Assembly: GCA_032717465.1 (NCBI GenBank)
Contig: CM064655.1
Span: forward strand, 18,261,335-18,325,334
Direction: 5' to 3'
Origin: Coenobita brevimanus
Lineage: Eukaryota; Arthropoda; Malacostraca; Decapoda; Coenobitidae
DNA: 64,000 nucleotides
The position numbers and the translations under genes were made by a program. The notes under the pieces were generated by a model. It had not been told where the DNA came from. It ran no database searches and saw only the letters and a program-made list of their open reading frames with translations. Shown here piece by piece: positions 44,325-54,523 of the stretch. Position 1 is the stretch's first letter, and each line of letters opens with the position of its first letter.

Positions 44325-44798
44325 CTGCCAGATGCCTTAATCCCATAATGGGTGGCCACTGGCCACAAACAAGCAACAAATCGCCTCCATGTCATCCTGT
44401 CCCCCGCCACTTCACTGCCCTGCTCCCAGCTCACACCCCCCTCTCTCATATATTCTCCGCTCCATCCCTCCATCTCATCCTTGGCCCCTCCCCCCCCCTC
44501 CACCTCACTCGCATACACTCTCCTCGTTAGTCTCTCACTCTCCATCCTCTCCATATGACCAAACCACCTCAGTGTGTTTCTCCTAACGCTTCCTCTCACA
44601 TCCACATCCACACCACAACGATCCTTCACTTCCTCATTTGTCAGTCTGTCTCTCCATGTAACTCCACATGCTCCTCTCAAATACCTCATTTATTTCCACA
44701 GCTCTCACTCTTGGCTTCTGTCCCTCCAACAAGGCCAAAGCTTCACTTCCATACATTAGAGCTGGTATCACAATACTGTCATGTTGTAACTTTTTCAC
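44325..44798 (-). mobile_element. RTE-like LINE A, copy A6 (3' fragment)
   Basis: Minus strand: RYLRGACGVTWRDRLTNEEV, then RWFGHMERMESERLTRRVYA, then the family 3' end (CATCTGGCAGTAGATAGGTA) with GATA-like tail. 5'-truncated at about 44798 inside the hAT element. Confidence 0.85.
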
Positions 44799-45506
44799 TC
44801 ATGGAAGTTCAGAGGAGTGAGCGGGCTGCAAAGCGGAGGGACAGGGAAATAAAGGCTGTGATGTTGCCAGTTTTACTTTAATCTGCATTTTTGCAAGACA
44901 TTTTATTTAATAATTCAGTACAGATATACAACAGCATGTGTAATTCCTTACAAAAATTCCTTACAAAAATACATTATTTATTACGAGTAGTATATGCAAT
45001 TCTTTACAAAAATCATTAGAACATATTATATAAATCAAATATCCACAGCCTAATAATTTATTAGGCTGTGGATATTTGATTTAAATATTATGTAAAACAT
45101 ATTATTTAAATCAAATATCCACAGCCTAATAAATTATTAGACTGTGGATATTTGATTTATATAATATGTTCTAATGATTTTTGTAAAGAATTGCATATAC
45201 TACAGTAAACCCTCATTATACGATGCCTCTTTGTACGATATTTCGCTTATACAATGTCAAAATTTTAGTACCCTATGCCCACTACACAATGGGAACGATT
45301 TGCAACAATGATGGATCATCCACGGCTCAGTGAACAGCGAATGTGCAAACGCAACAAAAACGTCCTCACACTGTCAGCATTAGACCACACACACTTGTCC
45401 ACCGGTCCAGCCTCATTAGCTAGCCCTGCCCAGCCAGCCAGCCCTGCCCAGCCAGGCAGTTCTGACATTGATGAGTGAGGGCTGTGAGTCCCTGTGACTG
45501 TGAGGC

Positions 45507-45590
45507 CAAGTCGGGACAATTCGCCGTCAGGACGACTGCCCATCATTTATTTACGTATCAGTTTACTTATCAAGTACACTAGTCTTTTAA
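45507..45590. mobile_element. Partial MITE family M end
   Basis: GGGACAATTCGCCGTCAGGA followed by CATCATTTATTTACGTATCA and AAGTACACTAGTC resembles the left end of the copy at 46020. Cut off by the 5S-derived SINE at about 45591. Confidence 0.55.
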
Positions 45591-45780
45591 TTATGTAAGC
45601 AACGTTGGGTCTGGTTAGTACTTGGATGGGTGACCGCCTGGGAACACCAGATGCTGTTGGCATCCCTACGTCAAGTGGGGTTGGTGGAGGATTAGTGCCC
45701 CTCCCTGTAAAACAATTAACTCTAAGCCCTTGGCCACCCAGTCTGGGATACATGGCGTCTGGCAATGGATGGATGGATGG
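45591..45780 (+). repeat. 5S rRNA-derived SINE (SINE3-like)
   Basis: 45594-45663 closely matches the 3' half of animal 5S rRNA: TAAGCAACGTTGGGTCTGGT, TAGTACTTGGATGGGTGACC and GCCTGGGAACACC are the conserved blocks, ending near the 5S 3' terminus (GCTGTTGGC). A short body follows (TTGGTGGAGGATTAGTGCCC), then GGCCACCCAGTCTGGG..GGCGTCTGGCAATGGATGG, closely resembling the 3' end of LINE A, and (ATGG)n. The 5' half of 5S, with the first promoter element, is missing, so this copy is truncated. Not a functional 5S gene. Confidence 0.85.
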
Positions 45781-46019
45781 AAGTTATAAAAGTGATGGTG
45801 GTTTATTGTTTATATAGTAAATGTAAAATATGGCATCAAATCATGGGCATTAAATGAAAAATAATATTGAAACGTGAATCAGCCGATTTATGATCGATCC
45901 TTCATCTTAGCATAAGGCTACATACGAGACACTGGCATTTATATAAAAGCCTAATTACCTTAAGTGAACGATCGACATACTTTGGAATTATACAAATAAT
46001 CTTCATGTTACGTCTATAT

Positions 46020-46515
46020 AAATGTTTCGGGATATTTTGCCATCAAGTCAATTCGCCATCACAACAATAACAAGACAATTCGCCGTCAGGACTTTTCGTC
46101 ATCACGATGATTCCCCGTCGTTTATTTCCATATCAGTTTATTTAGGAAGTACACTAGTTTTTTAGTACTGTACTTGTACCTCTTGAAAGTCGTTTTAAAA
46201 TATACCCAGGATGTTGTAGTACCAATGGAAATTAATGAAAACAGCTGTGGGTGATGCTAGAACATAATTCAAAGTCAACTACAGCAAGGTAGAAACAAGT
46301 TAAATATTATCTAAAAGTGCAACTTACAAATGATATCCAAAGCCAATGCTATTGAATGAAAATAGACTTTGATAGATCCCCCTGAGAATTAGTTATTAAA
46401 GTATCAGGTAATCAGTAATAAGTATATTTACAGAATGACAGGGAACTGTCCTCACGGGGAACGTCCATCTTATGACGACGAATTGTCGACTTCATGGCGA
46501 ATTGTCTAGGAACCA
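46020..46515. mobile_element. MITE family M copy, about 500 bp
   Basis: The left end has TTTTGCCATCAAGTCAATTC and further AATTCGCC(A/G)TCA repeats. The right end has CGACGAATTGTCGACTTCAT and GGCGAATTGTCTAGGAACC. The inner parts are in inverted relation to the copy at 38383 (CAGGGGGATCTATCAAAGTC). Nested in the pogo element. Confidence 0.7.
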
Positions 46516-46812
46516 CATAACAACCGTTGCTTGCCTCAGTAAAGGTAAGATCTACTGTATACTGTAGTTTTCATGCTTTTTTCTCTTTATTCACTATTAA
46601 TGTGTTACTTTAAATGTTTAAACATAAGGATATTTCATGTATGTGAGTGCTAAGGTGTGTGTATGTCAGAGTTTAGGCACGTCTGGGAACGTATCCCAAT
46701 TGACTCCATGTTATAATGGGATTGCTATACGATGGATTGCTTTACGATGGGGTTTTCAGGAACGGAACCCCATCGTATAATGAGGGTTTACTGTACTCGT
46801 AATAAATAATAT

Positions 46813-47232
46813 ATTTTTAATTTATTAATATTTACTAATAATAATAACTTAAAAAATATTCAAATACATTATCCCTGTTGATGCATTTTAAGAAATGCTA
46901 CTACCCTCTATCCCTCCCGCCTCCCCCCAGCAGAACCCTCGCGACCCACCCGAGACTCCCCTGTCCCTTGTCCAGACATACAGGAAGCTCCCAAGACCAT
47001 GTGTCCCTTGGAGTGCGCAGTGCACAATCCAGAGGACACATGTGCAAGGCAGGTGCACAATCCCAAATTTAGTTGTGCATGCACAAATAAATTTGCACTT
47101 CCGCACCTGCCTTTTCATGGGCGAAAGCGCAATATTGCGCATGGTCTCGTGAGGTGTGCAATGCGCAAACAATATTCACCAGAGTGCAACAGTGTGCAAT
47201 TGCACAAGTGTTTGCGCACCTGCCCAGCACTG
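46813..47232. other. Right part of the hAT element, no gene
   Basis: CT-rich segment (46900-46950) then GCGCA/TGCACA-rich subterminal region of the hAT element. Open frames here (46878-47271) are by-products of this repeat-like composition. Confidence 0.55.
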
Positions 47233-47448
47233 CTAAATACAGTATATCTGCACTGTTTACTTATCCCCTAATTCTAATGACTATCAAAAATTCTTTGACT
47301 ATCTTACTTCTAGGATGGAACACATTCTATCCATTTCTCCCTTCTCGGATATCTCCATTCTAGATTTCAATGTTCACCACCGCCTTTGACTCTCCTCTCC
47401 TTTCACTGATCCACCTGGTGAACAAGCCTACATCTTTTCTATCCTTAA

Positions 47449-48221
47449 CCCGTTGCATGCCAGTGCTGTTTTAAAATGGTCTGACATAATTTCAAGCCAG
47501 TGCCAGTACCGTTTTAAAACGATTTAAAATAAAATACTTCATTGTGACTGCATTTTTCAAGATTCGCAGGTAAAAACTGGCAGACATGTAAGGTAACTGT
47601 TCCTCTACCATTCCCCAGGCTGTCAAAGCTATACACTCACTCGCTCCCCCCCTCACACTCACTCTGCCTGTGTGCCTCACGCAGTGCTGTACAAAGTGAA
47701 GGCATTTTGTAAATATTTTCATGTAAGTGTAAGTTGCAAATATTTTCTTGTAAGTGTAAGGACTATATAGTGAAGTCAAGTTATAAATACCTTCTTGTAA
47801 GTGCCAGGACTGTACGTAATGAAGTCAGGTTGTACCTATCATCAAGTAAGTGCAAGAGAATGCATTCACAGTGAGAAAGACACGCAAATTGTGATAGATG
47901 CTGAAGTAATAAGTGATCAGAAAAGTGTACTGAACATTGCTATACCTTCTCAGCATAAATACCTGAGTATACCTTACACAGAAAACAGCTCTCTCTCATG
48001 TCTGAGGTGAGCATGAGAAAGCAGCTACTGTATACCTGTACACAAGTATGCAGGACTCAGTAAAACTCATTTCTGAGTCTCGGTGAGCATTTTAATGGCG
48101 AAGTTCATTGTTTCCACATCAAAATCTATCGTTTTTGCTTAAAAAAAAAAAAAAAGGGGGGTCGAAAAATGGCCGGCACTGGGGTGACCCATAGGGCTAA
48201 AAATAGCCGGCACACGGCAGG
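47449..48221. mobile_element. TTAA (piggyBac-type) MITE, copy 1
   Basis: A 773-bp element flanked by TTAA (47445-47448 and 48222-48225). Left end CCCGTTGCATGCCAGTGC; right end read inward CCTGCCGTGTGCCGGC. Collinear with 51822-52575. The LINE J reading frame continues across it with one TTAA. Contains poly(A)-GGGG and CCGGCACTGGGGTGACCC near the right end. No transposase. Confidence 0.9.
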
Positions 48222-48351
48222 TTAATGACCTAAAGCAGCTTGTACAGCACAATACCCATATCCCTGACTGCCTGGGAGAGAATTCCAATCCAATGCAATA
48301 GAGCCAAAATCATGTCCGGAAAGTGGTCCCATCCGGAAAGTGGGCCCCAGC

Positions 48352-48759
48352 CTCCTGGACCTGTACTTATGGACCCTAACCTACCCTGACTCAGAAAAAC
48401 ACCTATACAACTCCCTACTGGACATGCATAGCACCTATTTAAGACCCAATTCACCCCAAAAAGGGACATAAAAGACTGAAATAAATGCAAAAGAACCAGA
48501 GAATGAGGTTTTAGAGGTAAGTTTATACTATATTAAACATTCTGGGTACTTACAAGTCCCTGGCTCCTGGACTGGTACTTATGGACCCTAACCTAGCCTA
48601 ACTCAGAAAAACACCTCTCTACGGCACATGCATAGCACCTAAGACCCTATTCACACCAAGAAGGAACATTAAAAAGTGAAAGGAGGTTTTATTAGAGGTA
48701 AGTATGGAAAATACAGTAAAATATGAAACATTCTGGGTACTTACAACAAGTCCCTGGCC
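48352..48759. repeat. Tandem duplication, period about 212 bp
   Basis: Two copies of a unit running from CTCCTGGAC to TCTGGGTACTTACAAGTCCC, with small indels between copies. Both contain GACCCTAACCTA and CTCAGAAAAACACC. Confidence 0.75.
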
Positions 48760-48862
48760 ATCTCAATGAACAACCCACCTCTTCTCAGACTCTGACAGTA
48801 AAAAGGAGTACCTGAAGCACCTGCAGTACACTGTACATGAAGTCTTGCACTGAACTTAGTCA

Positions 48863-49095
48863 TTTGCACTCAGAATTCCATTCTCTTAACACTGCGCACT
48901 CTAGTCTTACTTGCACTCCACTGCACCTTAATGAAATAAGTGTTGCACTCTGCACTTGTCTTTGCACTCATAAATCCAGTTTCTTAACACTACACACTCT
49001 AGTCTAATCTGGGCTCCAATGAACATCAATAAAATCAGTGTTGCACTCTGCACTTAAGTCTTTGCACTCAGAATTCTAATTTCTTAACACAACCA
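48863..49095. repeat. Tandem repeat, period about 98-100 bp, 2.3 copies
   Basis: Each copy starts TTTGCACTCA and contains TTCTTAACAC, CACTCTAGTCT and GTGTTGCACTCTGCACTT. It lies in the 3' part of the jerky-like element. Confidence 0.8.
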
Positions 49096-49160
49096 CTGTT
49101 TTTTTTTTCACTGCACAACACTGTAAATTCCCGTGTGGTCTAGTGGCGAGTTCTTGTTGT

Positions 49161-51045
49161 TTATTCACTGTCAGAGTCAGAGAGTAGCTGATGCAGGTGG
49201 CCTAGAGGTGTGTCGCTGGGACGTGGTGATGGACTACCCACTGCAGACGACGCTGAAGAGAGGCGCAAACTCACGTCCAGTGGTGACTCCACCGTGGCTG
49301 ATGTGCTGGGCTGTGGGTCAGAGGATAAGGGCCTGCCTTGGGGAGGCAATGGTGTGGAGCCAGGGCTGAGCACAGTAGGGGTCATGGGTCTGAAAAAGCT
49401 GTCAATGATTGATTGACGCAAGGAACAACGATTTTAGCAATTAATAACGGGCTGCCTGAAAGCGCGCACTTCCTCCACAAGTCCCAAGGGCCCCATCTCC
49501 CTGTCGCAGTCCGGGTGTTCCAGGTAGTCAAGAACAAACTCTACGTGTTCCCGGAGTGCGCTCAGCTTGGGGATGGCTGGAGTAGTGTCATGCTGAGAGG
49601 AGTCCACATCATCGTCGATGTTCATGTCGGAATCTTCAAGCTGGGTACAGACACCTGCAACTAAAGATGCGATCTTGATATCAGACATGGTCTGATACCC
49701 AGGATCGCCCTCGTTGTCATCTAACCACTCAAGCACTTCGTCCACATCAACATCGTCGCCATGCAAACACAGACGTGCATGGAAATCATCCACGTCAAAA
49801 CCTAGGAAACCGTGCTCCACATCCGTTTCGAAAAGCAGACAAGACCAACCATTTTCCAGAGTCTTGACAGGGACTTCCTTCCATGAACTGGCCCAGTTGT
49901 AGATTGCAGACTTGATGTTGTAGCGGAAAAGGTTTTCCAAAGTCTGCTGGCCTCACGTGACCCGTCCCTCCCTGCGCTTGTCCTCGTGGACAACCATCAC
50001 CTCGTCCAGGAACTTCCTTCGGTATAGCCTCTTTGTTGCCACGATCAACTCCTTAGTCCATTGGTTAGATGAGAACAGTTGTATTAGGTGGCATAAACAT
50101 GCACCTAACGCACCCATTCTCAGCCACCAAGTCTTTGTCGCATGGGTGGGCAGGTGCATTATCAAGGAGAAGGAGGGCCTTTACCTGGTCGCGTGGGATT
50201 CCCAGTGTGTTCATCTGGTAATGTGTGACCTCCTTGACAAAATGGCAGTGGAACCAGTCTTTGAAGATCTGGGCAGTGAACCATGCCTTCAAAGAATGGT
50301 ACCAAATGACAGGAAAGACATCCATCACCCCACGAAGACACTGAGGCTGCTTTGCATGGCCAACAATAACGGGCTTGAGCCGGTGATGCCGTTAGCATTG
50401 GCACAACACAAAGAAGATATCCGTTGCTTAGAGCCTGCAGCCAAGTACACGCTTCTCCGTCTCCTCGGCTAGAGTGTTCGTTGGCAAAGAGCGATAGAGT
50501 AAACCAGTTTCATCAGCGTTGTAGACTTGACCGAGAGTGAGGCCCTCCCTGTCGATCAAGCCCTTCACCTTGTGCTGAAACTCTACTCCATCCTCGTTGG
50601 CGTCCAAAGCTTCGCCATGATACTTACGGTTGGTAAGGCTATGTCGTAACTTGAATGTGAAGAGCCAACCCTCGGATGCCTTGAAGTCTGGGTCGTCGTG
50701 AAGCCTTGCGAACTTCTCAGCAGCAGCCTTCAGCACTGTGCCATGCACCAGCACACCAGCAGCACGTTGCTGTCGAATCAACGTGGAGCGGACGACTTCA
50801 GCATACCGGGGAGTATACATCATCTTCCTCTCCATGTTGCATTTGTTCTTCGATAAGGAGTCAGCCGTGTACTGCGTGAGTTTGTCACAGGATCTCTTGG
50901 TATCAAACAAAGTAGATCGGGCCAGGTTGAATTCACGGAGGATGCGTGAGGTTGACCATCCCGCATCCACCTTGTCCACTATCTCCCTCTTCTTCTCCAG
51001 GGTCAAAACCACTCTCTTCCTCTTCTCAGGCGGCGGGGCCATCAT
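49161..51045 (-). pseudogene. Jerky/Tigger-like transposase gene, frameshifted
   Basis: Start MMAPPPEKRKRVVLTLEKKR at about 51045. N-terminal CENP-B-type helix-turn-helix (REIVDKVDAGWSTSRILREF, NLARSTLFDTKR), then a second helix-turn-helix (HGTVLKAAAEKFARLHDDPD, FKASEGWLFTFKLRH), then the DDE domain: VYNADETGLLYRSLP (first Asp), a frameshift at about 50430-50330, ALLLLDNAPAHPCDKDL (second Asp), MFMPPNTTVLI then another frame break near 50070, LIVATKRLYRRKFLDEV, and the C-terminal frame (FRYNIKSAIYNWASSWKEVP, 49940-49434) ending after a further shift in a Ser/Pro-rich tail to SDSDSE (49161). It cuts and pastes DNA at TA sites in its active form. Three or more frame breaks make it inactive. Confidence 0.85.
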
Positions 51046-51402
51046 CACACACACTAACAAGAGGCAAGAGAGCAGCAGCAGAGCCTGCAGGAGGTAGGGC
51101 ACCACCACAAAAGCGAGCACATGGGCAGCCATGATGATGAGAATGCACTCACAACCAGAGACGGGCAGTAAGTGGGGAGGATGCAGGGGCGCTCTTGCAG
51201 ACGGTGGCAGAACTACGCATCAAAACATAGCTGGTCCACACCGCGTGCGTCGAGTTCAAATTACGGGGGTAAAAAGTCAGATTTTTTTTCAAATTTTTTG
51301 CGCTTTTTGGTCAATTTTGGGAATATTGAATCCCGGGACCAAAATGTCCAGTAAGTGGGGTGTCTGGAAAGTGGGCGTCCGGATAGTACAGGGACTACTG
51401 TA

Positions 51403-51821
51403 TATATATACCATTGCTGGCTCTGGTTATGAATAATCTAGTTGGTCGGAATATGTAACCAGTGCATAAGAATACCAAATCGAAGGGAGATTACCGAAAT
51501 GGAGAGAGATATCCAAATCAGAACTTGAAATTTCCAAATCGGAGCTAGACTTTGAAACAGGTGGGGCTGTAACTACATGTGTTTAGGTCCTATGTGTTTC
51601 TACCTTGTTTATGTGTATATTTCTTTGCAGCGGGATTCATTCCCAGCTATTTATTGCCATGGGGTTGTAACAGGCTGACCAGATTTAGCCTTTACAGGCT
51701 AAATTAAGATGTTTTGGGTTGATTTTCCTGGATTTAGCCGTAAATTTAGTCTTTTGGATATTTTAGTCGTTTTTTTGCCATATTCAGAGAAAACTGGAAT
51801 TTTCTAAACTCTTTTTTTTAA
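51403..51821. other. No gene recognised
   Basis: Unique-looking interval between the jerky-like element and TTAA MITE copy 2. No named repeat. Confidence 0.5.
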
Positions 51822-52477
51822 CCTGCCGCATGCCAGTGCCATTTTAAAATGGTCTGACATAATTCCGCGGCCAGTGCCGTTTTAAAACGGTTCAAAATAA
51901 AAAACTTTACAGTGACCGCATTTTTCAAGATTTGTGGGTAAAAATTGGCAGACATGTAAGGTAACTGTTCCTCTATGATCCCCCAGGCTGTCAAAGCCAT
52001 ACACTCACTCGCTACCCCCCTCACGCTCACTCTGCCTGTGTGCCTCACCCAGTGCTGTACATAGTGAAGGCATTTTGTAAATATTTTCATGTAATAAGTG
52101 TAAGTTGTAAATATTTTCTTTTAAGTGTAAGGACTATATAGTGAAGTCAAGTTGTAAATACCTTCTTGTAAGTGCCAGGACTGCACGTAATGAAGTCAGG
52201 TTGTACCTATCTTCAAGTAAGTGTAAGATAATGCATTCACAGTAAGAAAGACACACAAATTGTGACAGATGCACTCATTGCTATACTTTCCCAGCATAAA
52301 TACCTGAGTATACCTTACATAAAAAACGGCTTTCTCTCACGCTATGTGGTGAGCGTGAGAGAGCAGCTATACCTGTTCATGAGTATGCAGGACTCAATAA
52401 AACTCATTTTCGAGCCTTGGTGAGCATTTTAATGGCGAAATTCATTGTTTCCACATAAAAATCTATCATTTTAGCAC

Positions 52478-52515
<38 letters not shown>

Positions 52516-52575
52516 TCGAAAAATGGCCAGCACTGGGGTGACCCATAGGGCTAAAAATAGCCCGCACACGGCGGG
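51822..52575. mobile_element. TTAA (piggyBac-type) MITE, copy 2
   Basis: A 754-bp element flanked by TTAA (51818-51821 and 52576-52579). Left end CCTGCCGCATGCCAGTGCC, right end read inward CCCGCCGTGTGCGGGC. The interior follows copy 1 (GTAAGGTAACTGTTCCTCTA, AGTGCTGTACA, GAGCATTTTAATGGCGAA). A run of about 36 A at 52478-52513 replaces the shorter run of copy 1. Confidence 0.9.
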
Positions 52576-52579
52576 TTAA

Positions 52580-52814
52580 ATAATTATGAACATGACTGGC
52601 TCAGAAGGTGAAAAACATATGGTCAGAGTAAGGAAATTATTTCACACTCAGGTGTGAAAAGCATGAGATTCCCCGAAGGGCTTAACCCTAATCCTTCATT
52701 GAACTCTAATCCCTAAATCACCTGCCATCACCTGGGAGCATGCTTAATGCTTCCAACCTGTCACAGAACTTGGGATATAATGGGCCACGGGGTCATGGCC
52801 ACGGATGACAATAA
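52580..52814. other. No gene recognised
   Basis: Short unique-looking spacer between the TTAA MITE and the LINE A7 tail. Confidence 0.5.
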
Positions 52815-54523
52815 TCTATCTATCTATCTATTGCCAGACGCCTCAATCCCGTTTGGGGTGGCCACAAACAAATCGCCTCCAAGTCGCCCTGTCCCCCGCC
52901 ATTTCACTGCCCTGCTCCCAACTCACACCCCCCTCTCTCATATACCTCTCCACCCCATCCCTCCATCTCATCCTCGGCCTCCCCCTCCCTCTTCCCCCCT
53001 CCACCTCACTCACATACACTCTCTTCGTCAGTCTTTCGCCCTCCATCCTCTCCACATGGCCAAACCACCTCAGTGTGTTCCTCATAACGCTTCCTATCAC
53101 ATCCACATCCACACCACAACGCTCCTTTATATCCTCATTCGTCAGCCTGTCTCTCCACGTGACTCCACAGGCTCCTCTTAAATAACTCATTTCCACTGCT
53201 CTCACTCTTGACTTGTGTCCTTCCAACAATGTCCAAGCTTCACTTCCGTACGTTAGAGTTGGTATCACAATACTGTCATGTAGTAACTTTTTCACTTCCA
53301 TGCTCACTTCCCTGTTTCTTATCACTGCTTTCAAGGAACCAGCAACCTTTCTTCCCTGCTGTACCCTTTCAAGCACTTCACACTCCAAACCTCCATCCTT
53401 ACTCATCACACTACCCAAATACTTAAACGTACTCACATTTTCCAATTCCTCACCATCTAACCTTGCTGTACATTCACTAACTTCACCTCTCTCAAAGACC
53501 ATCACTTTACTCTTCCCTACATTCACCTTTAGGTTCCGTTTCTTACACACTCTCTCAAACTCATCCACCAAGCCTTGCAGCTCCCCTTCGTCTTCACTCA
53601 ACAACACAGTATCATCTGCAAACAACAGTACAGGGAGTTTCCAAACTCTATCCTCTCTCACCATGGCCACTCCAACATCCACTACCCTACCTTGTACCTC
53701 TTTTATTACCCCATCCATGTACAGATTGAACAACCATGGAGACATGACACATCCTTGTTTCAAACCAACTTTCAAAGAGAAAAATTCACTTAGTTCACCA
53801 TCCACACGCACTGCAGCCTTCGCACCATCGTACATACTCTTCACAGCATTCAACAACTTCCCATCTACTCCATATATTCTTAACACTTTCCACAATCCTT
53901 GTCTATCCACCCTGTCATATGCTTTCTCCAAATCCATGAAAGCCGCATACAACTTCTTTCCCTTCTCTAGAAACTTTTCCACTAAAGATCTAAGAATGAA
54001 TATCTGATCTACACAACCTCTTCCCTTCCTAAAGCCTCCTGTTCTTCTCCAACTAATTTCTCTGTTCTTTCTCTAACTCTGTCTATAAGTATCCTACCAT
54101 ACACTTTTCCTATTATACTAAGAAGACAAATGCCCCTATGATTACCACACACTTCTTTTTCCCCTTTTCCTTTGTACAAGGGAATAATTATACCTGACTT
54201 CCAATCCTCCGGGACTCTACCTTCCTCCCAGGCCAATCTGCACATCTTCCACATCCATTCTACTACTATCTCTCCCCCATGCTTCAGCATTTCACCACAC
54301 ACTCCATCAATTCCTGGGGCTTTCCCCGATTTAACTTTCTTCATTGCTTCCACAACTTCTATCCTACTGATTTCTTCCTGTCTTCTCACCTCCCTCCTTC
54401 TCCCAGCCATTCCCCAGCCACTTATACTTGCATTACTTCCATCCTCTACGTTCAACAATTCCTTAAAGTGTTCTCTCCATCTGCTCACTTTTTCTCCCTT
54501 CTCCACTAGTAATCTACCATTGT
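52815..54523 (-). mobile_element. RTE-like LINE A, copy A7 (longest of the family)
   Basis: Minus strand. It extends further 5' than A2 and A4 ([40 protein letters not shown] at 54510-54390). The only visible break in coding is a 1-bp deletion near 54040 (GAACAGGAGG where A2 has GAACAGGGAGG). The C-terminus ends VCGHPKRD, then the 3' end GGCGTCTGGCAATAGATAGA with (GATA)n. At 54523 it abuts the start of a family S repeat. Confidence 0.92.
52843..53982 (-). pseudogene. LINE A7 reverse transcriptase, 379 codons
   Basis: Open from LEKGKKLYAAFMDLEKAYDR through KQGCVMSPWLFNLYMDG, LLFADDTVLLSEDEGEL (Asp pair intact), KNVGKSK-type block, FKYLGSVMSKDGGL and RWFGHVERMEGERLTKRVYV to GHPKRD. The fingers domain is in frame 54009-54520 upstream, separated by the single 1-bp deletion. 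Best reference sequence for family A in this window. It lacks the endonuclease, so it cannot transpose on its own. Confidence 0.88.

Larger units (their letters stand above)
45203..46793. mobile_element. Pogo/Tigger-type element in the palindrome
   Basis: The left end CAGTAAACCCTCATTATACG and the right end read inward CAGTAAACCCTCATTATACG are identical for 20 or more bases, flanked by TA (45201-45202 and 46794-46795). The only coding relic is a plus-strand stretch at 45275-45478 ending GSSDIDE, resembling a transposase C-terminus. It carries MITE family M sequence and a 5S-derived SINE. Non-autonomous. Confidence 0.9.
44972..46812. repeat. Large palindrome split by a pogo element
   Basis: The left arm 44972-45048 (ATTATTTATTACGAG ... 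AATCAAATATCCACAG) is matched inverted by 45143-45202 plus 46796-46812 (CTCGTAATAAATAAT), that is, on both sides of the pogo insertion. Between the arms are two smaller palindromes of about 51 bp (around 45033-45083 and 45108-45158), each AAATCAAATATCCACAG..CTGTGGATATTTGATTT. Joining across the pogo element with one TA restores the arm perfectly. Confidence 0.85.
44106..47232. mobile_element. hAT-type element with 8-bp target duplication, host to nested insertions
   Basis: The left end is CAGTGGTGGGGAGCACAA and the right end read inward is CAGTGCTGGGCAGGTGCGCA, the CAGTG-TGGG style of hAT elements. Flanks are CTAAATAT (44098-44105) and CTAAATAC (47233-47240), 7 of 8 identical. Both ends are rich in TTGCGCA/TGCGCAA subterminal motifs (44150-44230 and 47000-47220), as expected for hAT transposase-binding sites. 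The interior carries LINE A6 and the palindrome/pogo stack, and no transposase frame remains. Original length without insertions is about 1 kb, so non-autonomous. Confidence 0.82.
43800..48300 (+). mobile_element. CR1-type LINE J endonuclease region, split by a hAT element and a TTAA MITE
   Basis: Three pieces on the plus strand: 43800-44105 (KAKGGRCACVHTDLSCSCVP, ELDSSEFSTLWLWL, then CHSMTKY), 47241-47448 (YQKFFDYLTSRMEHILSISP-type sequence in one frame, FSDISILDFNVHH where GDFNVHH is expected), and 48222-48300 (LNDLKQLVQHNTHIPDCLGE). These are consecutive parts of a CR1-like APE endonuclease. Joining the last two with a single TTAA restores IFSILNDLKQLVQ. The reverse transcriptase is not present downstream, so this is a 3'-truncated or otherwise lost copy. 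Confidence 0.75.
48320..51400 (-). mobile_element. Jerky/Tigger-type pogo element
   Basis: The right end read inward is CAGTAGTCCCTGTACTATCC, with TA at 51401-51402. The left end is degenerate: GGTCCCATCCGGAAAGTGGG near 48325 resembles it loosely. It encodes a jerky/Tigger transposase on the minus strand. The 3' untranslated part (48352-49095) contains two sets of tandem repeats listed separately. Confidence 0.75.

Noticed and set aside
45594..45663. A functional 5S rRNA gene
   Set aside because: Only the 3' half is present, it is fused to a SINE body and tail, and no terminator run of T follows.
48316..48350. A clear left terminal repeat for the jerky-like element
   Set aside because: Similarity to the right end is patchy (ATCCGGA plus AAAGTGGG) and no TA flank can be fixed, so it is given only as tentative.
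48352..49095. CRISPR-like spaced repeats
   Set aside because: The repeats are 98-212 bp tandem units without short identical repeats and unique spacers, in a eukaryotic transposon.
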